From Litsea cubeba (Eukaryota; Streptophyta; Magnoliopsida; Laurales; Lauraceae): a stretch of DNA of 64,000 nt. The stretch covers positions 175,232 through 239,231 of the forward strand of contig WHSA01000990.1 in NCBI GenBank assembly GCA_012931725.1, given 5' to 3'. The translations under genes were made by a program, and so were the position numbers. How positions within the stretch are numbered: position 1 is the first letter of the stretch; each line of letters starts with the position of its first letter. A model generated the notes under the pieces. The model ran no database searches. It saw nothing but the letters and a program-made list of their open reading frames with translations, and was not told the origin of the DNA. Below are positions 38,975-48,302 of the stretch, one piece after another.

Positions 38975-41797
38975 ATGTCGTTTGAAGAAGTGACAGTACG
39001 ATTCCACCATGGTGGTTATTTCACACAGCCACCAAATATGATTTACAGTGGGGGTCAAGTAGATGAAATCAATGACTTTGATATTGATAAAGTATCATTT
39101 TTTGAGCTTAGGGATTATGTGATGGAACTAGGGTACCCAGATAATAGTATGATGTATTTTAAGGTGCCAGAATTGGGTTTTGATGATGGTCTGAGGAGGA
39201 TTGAGTCAGACAAGGATGTATTTCTCCTATTAGAACATTATAAAGGAAGTGATGTGTTGACTGTTTATGTAGAGAGGGGACATGAACCTCTGATGGTACT
39301 CTCACCTAAGGGGAAGGTCTTGATGCAGAATGTTGACCACAAAGGGTCAAGTAGTAGAAAAACCCACTGTGAAGAGGACTATGCAGCTGATGTTGATGAT
39401 GTGTCTGCTTTTGATGAAGGCAGTGATGATGACCAAGTTGATGATGACAGTGAGGTTGAGCCTCCGGAGTTGTATGAGGATGTTGAGAAGGTTGATGATG
39501 AGGATATCTTCAGAGAACCTCCTGAGAAAGAATCGCAGCCTCATGAAGCTGAGCACATGCAAAGAGAACAAACCCAAAACCAGCAAGTACCAGTTGATGA
39601 GAACTGGTTTACAGATGTTGAGGAAGGGGATGAGCTTCAGTCTTTGGATAGTTCATCTGATGAGAACAACAAACCGAAATGGCCTGAATTTAATGAGTTA
39701 ACTGATATGGGGAATCCTCAGCTCAAATTGGGTATGATATTTGCAAGTCCACAAGTATTCAGACAAGCACTTGTTGAGTGGACTGTAAGGCAAGGGTATG
39801 ACATTAAATATCTGAAAAATGAGAACAAGAGAATCACAGCTGTCTGTAAATATGATTGTGGATTTAGGATTCATGCGTCACCCATGCAGGGTGAGAGGAC
39901 ATTTCAAATTAAGACATTCGAGCCCAAACATGCATGTGGTATGAAATTCAAAAGCCACTTGGTCACTTCAAGTTATATAGCTAATAAATACCAGCAGAGA
40001 ATGAGTGATGATCCGAAATGGTCAATTCCCGCAATGCAGAAAGAGATGAGAAGAGATTTGAAGGTTGATTTGTCTAGGGCTAAGTTGTACAGAGCAAAGA
40101 GAAAGGCAGCAGATAACATATCTGGAGATATTAGACTGCAGTACACTAGATTGAGGGACTATTGTGTCACTGTCCAGAAGCACAATCCAAATACAAGTAT
40201 GTTAGTAGTAACACAAAGACCTCATATGGATAGAATCCCTTATTTTCATCGATTGTATGTCTGCTATGAGGCACAAAAGGTTGGGTTTGTGAATGGATGT
40301 AGACCCATAATTGGTCTAGATGGGTGCTTCCTCAAAGGTATTTATGGTGGACAAGTATTGGCTGCAATAGGTAGAGATGGGAATGAGAATATGTATCCAA
40401 TTGCCATGGCTATTGTAGAGGCTGAAAATATGGACTCATGGACTTGGTTTTTGAAATCATTAATTGATGACATTGGAGATGGGGGTGACATGGGTTGGAT
40501 TTTCATGTCTGATAGACAAAAAGGGCTTGATGCAGCATTTGAGACAGTTGTGCCTACTGCTGAAATTAGACACTGCCTGAAGCATATGTATGACAATTTC
40601 AAAAAACTTTTCAAAGGCAAATTGTTGAAAGATGCTATGTGGGCTGCAGCATCAAGTGGTTCACCAAGAGAGTTTGATAGTCACATGCAGAGGATATTAG
40701 AGATGGACAAGACTGCATATAATTGGCTGATGGCTGCCAATCCAAACAGATGGGCCAGGTCTCATTTTTCCACAAGGGCTAAATGTGATGCATTAACAAA
40801 TAACCTGTGTGAGTCTTTTAACAGTTACATACTTGAGGCAAGAGAGAAACCAATAGTTGGTTTGCTTGAGTGTGTAAGGAGGAAACTGATGAATAGAACT
40901 CAAGTGAAATTAAGAGGAATGACCAAATATGGTGGAACAGTCTGTCCGGGGATATTGGATAAGTTGGAAAAGAACAAGAATGACAGTAAACACTGTTTTG
41001 CCAACTGGTCTGGCAGAGGTGAATTTGAGGTTGATTGTTTTGCCAAAACATTTGTTGTTAACATTGAGACAAGAACATGTTTATGCAGAATGTGGGATCT
41101 GACAGGGATACCTTGTAAGCATGCCATTGCATGTATATACATGAATCAAGAGAAGCCTGAAGATTACATTCATGCATGCTACAGCAAAGAGATGTATTTG
41201 ATGGCATATAATGGTATGATACACCCAGTACCTGGAATGCATGATTGGGTTGAAAGTGGAATGGAAGCAGTTGGTCCTCCTTTGTATAGAAGACCTGCAG
41301 GTAGGCCAAGGAAGTTGAGGAGGAGGGATGCAGATGAGCATAACAATTCTAGTAGAGTTTCTAGAATGAATAGAACAATGACTTGTGCTAGATGCTTGAA
41401 AACAGGCCATAATGCCAGATCTTGCAAGGGACCAGTGCATCCCAATTCAAGACTTTTTAGTTCTGCATCACAGCCTCAGTCAGGTTCTCAATCAGCTTCC
41501 CACCCTCAGTCAGCTTCCCAACCTCAGCCAGCTTCTCATACCATGCCACCACACAAGGTACTGTGAATTCATTTTTTTCAACCTTTGTCCTAACTAGAGT
41601 ATATGCATGCTTTCAGCTCATATGATTTTTTAACTCCTAACTAAATCTTGATTGGTCAGGGGAGAGTCAGGCAGGCTTCTTCTCAACCAAATCCATCACC
41701 AACAAAAACCACTGCTAGAGGGCGGATTATAGCAGAAAAAACGGAGCAAGACTTGTTGATCACAACAACCACTGTTATTCTGGATGATGTTGTGTAA
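38975..41797 (+). CDS. MURA-type MULE transposase
   Basis: This gene encodes a 906-aa transposase. Exons are 38975-41557 and 41660-41797 (donor CACAAG|GTACTG, acceptor TTGGTCAG). The ATG at 38975 lies directly after a likely acceptor (ACATGCAG), implying a 5'-UTR intron. An in-frame ATG at 38900 would only add a non-conserved leader. Residues 1-100 resemble the plant PB1-like module and an acidic linker follows. A MuDR DNA-binding zinc-finger region is at about 245-320. The DDE core has Asp449 (LDGCFLKG), Asp513 (MSDRQKG) and Glu613 (LCESFN), plus a C-x2-H near 535. A SWIM zinc finger (CLCRMWDLTGIPCKH) is near 700, and a CCHC knuckle (CARCLKTGHNARSC) near 805. All key residues are present and there is no frameshift. 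Confidence 0.95.
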
Positions 41798-42130
41798 CTG
41801 ATGACTGTTTAAAAACAACTTTGGATGATCTTTTTTGCCATTTGGATGATGATGTTTTTAGTTTTTTAGTTACTGTTTGGATGATGATGTTTCTATTTTA
41901 TTTTGTTACTTTTTGGATGATTATGTTTCCAGTTGTTCTGGATAATTGTAGGATGATGGTGTTCCCAGCAACTGATTGTTCATTCTATTCATGTCCAGTT
42001 CCTTTTTTTCATTTCTTTGTCAGTGTTTTGTTATTTGCAGGTTAATTGAAGTTTATTAAAAAAGTAGTCATTGAAAAACAAATACCACCAACCCCTTTGA
42101 TATTCAATTCCAGCTGATACATATGTACAT

Positions 42131-42606
42131 TCATGGTAATTCCATGACATCTACAGTAGTCCAAGATATCAGTAGATAACAAATGAAAAACACAAATACA
42201 ATCTCAGCCCATGTCCACAACAACAAACGTAGGAAACATCTTTCCCTTCTACAAGTTGACTTCAGTTCCCTCTCCAGCACATCAATCCTATCCAATAGGT
42301 TCGGCTGAAGCTCTATTTCTCCATCAACCCATTCAAAATATCCACATGCTGGCTGGATCTGATAACAAATTCAAAAAAATAGGAATAAGAATACCATGGT
42401 TGACCAGACATGAAGAAGATCAAACAGAATGATCAAAGCATTACCCCATATAGTGCACAGCCAAGAAACCTCCTCCCATTGTTCCGTTGTGTTCGAGAAG
42501 TTCTCAAAGCAGCCCTATGCCCACAGTGACAGAAGCGACTTTCACCATCAAATGGAGAAGAAGTTCCACGAGAAAACTGGGTATATGAGTTTGAAGAAGA
42601 CGACAT
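42131..42606 (-). CDS. GRF zinc-finger protein with C-terminal membrane segment (MULE-borne)
   Basis: This is a short spliced gene on the opposite strand to the transposase. Exons are 42606-42445 and 42358-42131, with GT-AG junctions and phase 0, giving 129 aa. Residues 26-66 match the GRF zinc finger: C26-H-C28-G, the TSRTQRNNGRRF core, C50 after FLG, then C59-GYFEWVD; the domain is split by the intron. After a short charged helix (about 67-94) comes a hydrophobic stretch at about 97-118 (LLLWTWAEIVFVFFICYLL), probably one transmembrane helix. GRF fingers bind nucleic acid in several repair proteins; the role in a MULE is unknown. The gene is convergent with the transposase, whose stop is 334 bp away, and inside the TIRs. 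It could be an accessory transposon protein like MudrB in position, though unrelated in sequence, or a captured host gene. Confidence 0.82.
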
Positions 42607-42869
42607 TTGAAGCTCCCCTCTTGATGGCTGACGAAAGAGGAAGAAAGAAACCTTCTGCTTAACTTCTCTTGCTCTCTCTTCTAACGTTTTTTCTGAAGAG
42701 AAAGTCTTTGGGCCATCTTCTTTTTTTTATAGGTGGGTTCAGGGGCAAAAACGTCTTGTTTTTAAACCATTTGCAAGAGTAAGTTGCCACCAGCTTTCAA
42801 TACAAGGCATTTATACATATACGCCGTTAAAACTAACAGAATCCATCACTTTTGTATGTTAGTTACCAG

Positions 42870-42957
42870 TACAGGTAGGTTTAGTACAAAAAACCAAACT
42901 TCAGGAGGGTAGTCTGATATTCATTCAAAGTCCGGGTAGGTAATCTGTAATTATCCC
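42870..42957 (-). repeat. MULE right terminal inverted repeat
   Basis: 88 bp, the reverse complement of the left TIR with eight differences. It lies about 265 bp upstream of the minus-strand GRF gene start, so it may also act as that gene's promoter region. Confidence 0.9.
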
Positions 42958-43709
42958 TTTTATTTTTCCATATCCACAATCTAACTGGGCTTTTACTTTT
43001 CCATCCATCAGTCCCATCACTCCCATCACAAGCTTAACCAAACTCCCAGATAGAGGGAACGCACTACCTGAGAGGGACCGAATGTGCCATGAACACAAAG
43101 TTAAAAAGTGCACAAACAAATTAGGAGGCGCCGCCAACAGTAGTGTCCCACGGTCCCACCTCTGGGGGCAGCGTCTTGTAAGTTACCTGTCCTACTGCCT
43201 TCAAGCATTCTGGGTTCATCATCATGTATACCTATTAGCTTGTAGAAATTTCCTGCACAAGCAACTTGGGTTTGCATGAATTGCGTTGCTATTTCTCATC
43301 TCTTCCCAGTTCCCATCTTTTTTCTAGCACGAGGCAGAAAAAGAGCACTACTGCAGGCATCTTCATCATTTCCTCTCTCTCTTCTGTGTATTCCACTTTA
43401 ATATTCCAATGTCCCATTTCAACCCCAGATTACCACATAAGGTCCCCACAGAATTAGCCCTTCTAAAAAGTTTGAGCTCATACTTTTTTTTTTCTTTTGT
43501 TAAAAACAGCTTTTTATAAATATGGTCATTTGGACTCTTACCAGAAGGAGAAGACCAGGTCCCATGCCTAATAAAAACATCCCATTCATTTTTCAACCTG
43601 CATGTAGAATACATGGTTGTGTGGTGGAATTAAAAAAAAAAAAAAAACATTATTATGATTTACGACCAACAGTAACTTTTCTTCACACTAATTTTAAAGA
43701 AAAGAAAAA

Positions 43710-44060
43710 GATAAGGGAAAAAAAAGAAATTTGCTTGTTTAAGTTGACTTTCCTCTTTCATTTATGGGTACGAGTTTGGAAATATATTTTTGGCTATGAT
43801 ACTTGGTTTCCCTCTCTGTGTCAAAAATTGGTACTGAAAATGGCGGATCCGAAATTTTTGTTTGGATTGTGCCGCAATGATTGAGTGAATAAGTTAAATA
43901 ATAAAATCAAATCTTTTAAATAAAGTCTAACAAAAGAGGGCCTTTTCAAATCTACCCATGTGCTAACACTTGGTTCCGCCCCTAGGTACGGATGTTTCAT
44001 GGATGTTTGTCATCGTAATTGGTAGCGGTGTGGAAGAATTTTGGAAGAGCAATGCTCATC
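43710..44060. repeat. Segmental duplicate, copy 2 (upstream of HIR-C)
   Basis: Aligns with 19250-19490 in the HIR-A leader intron, but is split by a MITE-like insert at about 43842-43986. Confidence 0.7.
43842..43986. mobile_element. MITE-like insertion within the duplicated segment
   Basis: It begins near AATGGCGGATCCGAAATTTT and ends near GGTTCCGCCCCTAG, inverted GGCGGA-CC ends like the hAT MITE in the HD-Zip intron. The paralogous site near 19390-19400 lacks it. GGTAC occurs on both sides and may be part of the target duplication. Exact ends are uncertain. Confidence 0.55.
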
Positions 44061-44689
44061 AAATGTTTATTCATAATTGGATTGAGTTTCAAAAAAATCT
44101 ATATGTTTAAAGGATCATTAAAGTCCATTAAATCGAGGGCTAGAACAATTTGGTGGGCTAAATTTTCAAATAATCCTTACCTGTACAGAGACTCTTTCTC
44201 TACTGAGCTGTTCAGTGGCTTAGCAATTGTAGCCCTATTTAGAACCCATGACCAAGTTGTTTTTGGAGTCATCATTAAAGACGCCTACATGGAAATTGAC
44301 GTTGGGGTCATCATCATGGACACCTTCAAGGAAATTTCCTGCACATCAACATACCTATTCCTCTCCTCTTCCCATCTTTTTTCCATGAAAAGGAAAGGAA
44401 TAAAGAGAGAACTTATCTTTTCCCTCTTTCTCTTTTGTTTACTCCATTTTAATATTTCAATCTCCCATTTCAAAACCTCGAAAGACCCCCAACAATTAGC
44501 CCTTCAAAGATTTTAAGTTCATAATCTTTTAAAACAAACTTTCCTATAAATATGGCCATTTGAATCCTTCCTAGAAGGAGAGTGCCTTATAAATGGTTAG
44601 ATATATGCAAAATATAACCATGATAGCAATTATAACCAAATAAAAAACAACTCATTCATTATCAAGTATCAACAAAAGATCTTTCTCGA

Positions 44690-44935
44690 TCAATCCCTTT
44701 GCCCTCATTCTTCGAGAATGAGAAAGATCCTTTTTGAGTTCAAATTTGTTCATTTGGAATCTTTATTTATTTTTTTATTTTTTTTATTTATTTTCTTTGA
44801 TTCTTTATTTCGATTTTCTTTCCCTCTCTTTTCTTTTTATTCCCTTCCATCATTCCTTAAGTCCCATAGGTTTGATCCTGTAGAATCTGACCCATTTTCT
44901 CATCGAACGAGGGGTACGAAATAAATCCGATTGAT
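44690..44935. other. Possible plastid-derived fragment
   Basis: The text around TAAGTCCCATAGGTTTGATC, CTGTAGAATCTGACCC and GTACGAAATAAATCCGATTG resembles chloroplast spacer DNA as I remember it. No gene is inside. A similarity search would decide. Confidence 0.3.
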
Positions 44936-45952
44936 TGGTGAAATGCCTCTACTGAGCAAATAAAAAACAATCCATTCATTATCAAGTTTTTGTATGTAGG
45001 CATGAAAATCTGGGGAGCCGGGGGGCCAGGGCATGGATTTATCCGTGTCATGTCACCCACGGGACGGCCCATAAGCCACTTCTATTTTTTCAATTTTTTT
45101 ATATAAATTAAAAGAGATTTATGGACTTTTTAGGGTTCTTAACTTGAAATAAATTTGAAACTATTAAGACAAATGCACAAACATTGATGTTAATTTACAA
45201 ATGAAAAATATCTTTTTAATTATTTTAAGTTTATATTATATATATTTCTTTATTTTTATTTTCCTTTTTTTAAAATAAAAGTTGGCCGTGCCGTTCGATA
45301 TCTTGGCCGAGGACCTTTGCCCAGCACGTCCCAAGTGGGAAAACCCGCCCCAGCGGCCCGTCCAGATTTTCATTCCTATGTGCATATGCATGTATTTATA
45401 AATATAGCATGAAAAAATGACAAGTAAGTTAAAATCAAATAAAGATGAAAAAATTCTTTAAAGAAAGATCCCAAAAGAGAAAGCATATCATTATAAGGCC
45501 TCTGAACATTTCCAAGTAAGTTACCAACCATATAGAATACATGGCCTCTTGAACAGTTCCAAGGAAGCAAGTACCAACCACATATAATACATAATTTTGT
45601 GGTGGAATTATAATAAAATAACCCCAACATTATCCTCTAAAACATAAGCCTTCATTTTTCTATCAACTGTCTATGGGCATAAACAATATATATAGTCAAT
45701 ATCCATTGACGTGACTTTTAAGGTTTTAAACAAATCCTTAATACTCCATTGACTCGACATTATCTATCTGTAATTTACATTACGTTTCTCAAATTCTCCG
45801 CTTCCAGCTAGGACAGGCATATCTCTTGTGGAGTGCGGATTTTACTAAAAGAAAAAAATTATGATGTATTGACCTTATATTGCTGGATCCCTTCCTGGAT
45901 ACTTATAGGAAAGAAAACTCATACTTGGCATGGGTTTCATCCCACTTGAGAT

Positions 45953-46027
45953 CTATAAATTCCTTGTTAGCATTCAGGAGAGAGGGGACTTGTTTGTTGT
46001 GTTTGTTGAAGAGGGTTTATTCCTGTT
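45953..46027 (+). promoter_or_regulatory. Probable core promoter and 5'-UTR exon of HIR-C
   Basis: CTATAAAT at 45953-45960 is followed by a donor (CCTGTT|GTAAGT at 46028). A probable acceptor AAAGTAG ends at 48299, three nt before the ATG. The leader intron of about 2.3 kb shares GGAATCTTGTAATATTGAAC (about 46493) with the HIR-B leader intron (about 31038). Confidence 0.55.
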
Positions 46028-47104
46028 GTAAGTTCTTAATCAGCTTTCAGTCTTTTGATATCTATGGGGATGGTTTTGTTTTTCAATTGCTTTCCTCTGT
46101 TTATGAAAAATAGATTATAGAAATGAATTGGGTTTTGGGATTTTGCTTTTTTTTCTGGTGAGAACTTTTTTTTTTTTTTTAATCAAACAATCTTTTGTAA
46201 TGGTGGGGTTTGATTTAAGGGTTGTTACTTGTTGCTTCCAATTTTCATGTATGAAAAAAACCCACTTGTTGTTTTCTGTTGTTTGTTCAGGTGTGTGACT
46301 ATTACAGCATTCTATTGATATGTCTCTCTTCTTTGTACCATTAGTTCTAGGGTATGCTATTTCTTCAAGTTTTAAGGGTATGATTTGTTGAGGTATGAAG
46401 ATGGGTGGTGCTGAATACTGAAATACTTAAGCTGGGTGCTTATGATTTCACAAGCCGGTGATGATCGAACATGGTATATGGTGTTTGGCAGAGGAATCTT
46501 GTAATATTGAACAGATGGGGGAATTGCAGTTTGCAATTGACATTTTATATAATTATATGCTCGCATCTTGTTTGATCTCTGGGTGGGTGGTGAAAATCAG
46601 AGAGCTTCTTATATGCTCAAAATAGGAAGAGTATTATTGTTTAATAAAGCTTATTAAAACAATAAATTCCTGTTTTTGATAGTACCAACTCCATATCACG
46701 ACCTCTGGAGGACTAACAAGGAGGGAAGGTTGTTCCCAATGTTCTAGTTCTGAGAAGAACAGGTTTAAAAACTTCATATTTTTTATTCTTATTCTCCTCC
46801 TTGAATTTTATATTTTTTTATAGAATGTTCTAAGAGTTACATGGTATATTGGTTTATAATTCTGCTAACTGTTCTGCTTACAGTAATAGTTACTGATGTT
46901 TATAGTCATAGACTATCTAAATATATTAGGATTTATTAACCTCACCAATAGACTATATGTGGGTGGGTTCTCTTGTTCAAAGTTGAGACGTTATTAAATA
47001 TTTAGTATTTACCATATGGGTTCCTTCTCAATCTTCTTCTTCTAGATGAAGCAGGGTAGAAAGTGATTCATTTTCCTTCCATGATCATTTTTTAGTACAA
47101 GGTT

Positions 47105-48090
47105 CGAAGATCATCATCATCAAAGCCTTTTTCCAACCATGTTGGGGTCAGCTCATGTCTATAGGGAGTGACGTTCAGATAGCTTTTCAAGTTCATCTAA
47201 AGAACAAAATTCTGATGAACTATTTGAATTTACCAAAATTTTGACAATTGTTGTGATGTAACATTCGTTGTAGAGCCCTGTTAAGGACATTCAAACAAAG
47301 ATGATTGTGGCTCGTGCAAGCATGGTGCATATATGTGAGTTCAAAATGGTGCACACCATTTTGAGCATTTTGTCACTTATGATTGAGCAGTGGCCAATAT
47401 TTGATGGTTACAGAGATGGTTGATATTCGACACTTACTCTCTGCTCTCTAAATTGACTTTGCACACCATCTTGCTTTGCAATCATCTTACTGTAAAAAAC
47501 ACCATCACTGGAAGTAGTGGTTTCCTCAACTTAAATCTTTCACCAGTTTGGAGCCCGAAAATCAAACCTATATTTCACAGCTTAGAAAGCAAACCTCAGT
47601 CCTACATCTACAAAACTTGGATGTCCCAGCATCACATTTTAGTAGGTGTCTCCACTCCTCCAAAAGTAGGCCTTTGTCTTTAACACAACTACTTTTTTAA
47701 AACAAATAAGGACTTTGATTTCACCATTCTAATGCTGCCTTCATGTGAGTATAGATTTTTCTTTGTTTCAACTAGAACTTCATCATAATTGAAGACTTAT
47801 CTCTTATATTAGTGGGCGCTCTCGTGGAGCTTCTTTTATCGTACCTTCATTTTTCTTTAATAAAACTTACTGTTGCCGATCAAAAAAAAATATTTGAAGA
47901 CTTATCCCATCTATATGGGGTCGGCCTTGCTAGTTCTACTTATCCCCTCATTTCTTTTTATGGTTTTAGTCACTTTCACTCCACAATTGAGCATGCTATT
48001 TCTTAGTACTTCATTCCTAGATTTTATTAGTCTTCTCCCTCATAGTTTCACCTTACCACTTCATTTCTTCATACAGGATCTAGACCATCT
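47105..48090. other. SINE-like fragments in the HIR-C leader intron
   Basis: ATCATCATCAAAGCCTTTTT with CCATGTTGGGGTCAGCT (47110-47160), and ACTTATCCCATCTATATGGG with GTCGGCCTTGCTA (47895-47935), resemble the reverse complement of Au-type SINE 3' ends. Fragments only; no complete element was delimited. Confidence 0.35.
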
Positions 48091-48302
48091 GTTTCCATAT
48101 GAAACAAGATTGTATGTTGAAATATGTTCCTTTACATTGTTATGTAAGTTAATACATGGACGGAGCATAAGCATCGTACTGTTTCAAGCCTGCTAAACAT
48201 GTGTTGGTCTAAGTGCATTTATATTTGTTCTCTAACTGCCATCCAAAACTGAACTAGATTCTTTTTTTCTCCATGGGTTCAATGGATACTAGAAAGTAGA
48301 TC

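Larger units (their letters stand above)
37769..42957 (+). mobile_element. Complete autonomous-type Mutator-like element (MULE)
   Basis: A 5,189-bp transposon. Its 88-bp terminal inverted repeats (37769-37856 and 42870-42957) start GGGATAATTACAGATTACCT and match at 80 of 88 positions by my count. The flanks are a perfect 9-bp duplication TTTTATTTT (37760-37768 and 42958-42966). Inside are an uninterrupted MURA-type transposase gene on the plus strand and a convergent GRF zinc-finger gene on the minus strand. Structural completeness and open genes suggest a recently mobile copy. Activity cannot be judged from sequence. Confidence 0.92.
42967..45952. other. Region upstream of HIR-C, old duplicated DNA
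   Basis: No intact gene. 43290-43560 and 44345-44585 are diverged direct repeats (shared TCTTCCCATCTTTTTTC, TTAATATT-CAAT-TCCCATTTCAA, AATTAGCCCTTC and TATAAATATGG-CATTTG). 43710-44060 matches the HIR-A leader intron. Some of this may be the relic of a further HIR-flank duplication. Confidence 0.5.
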
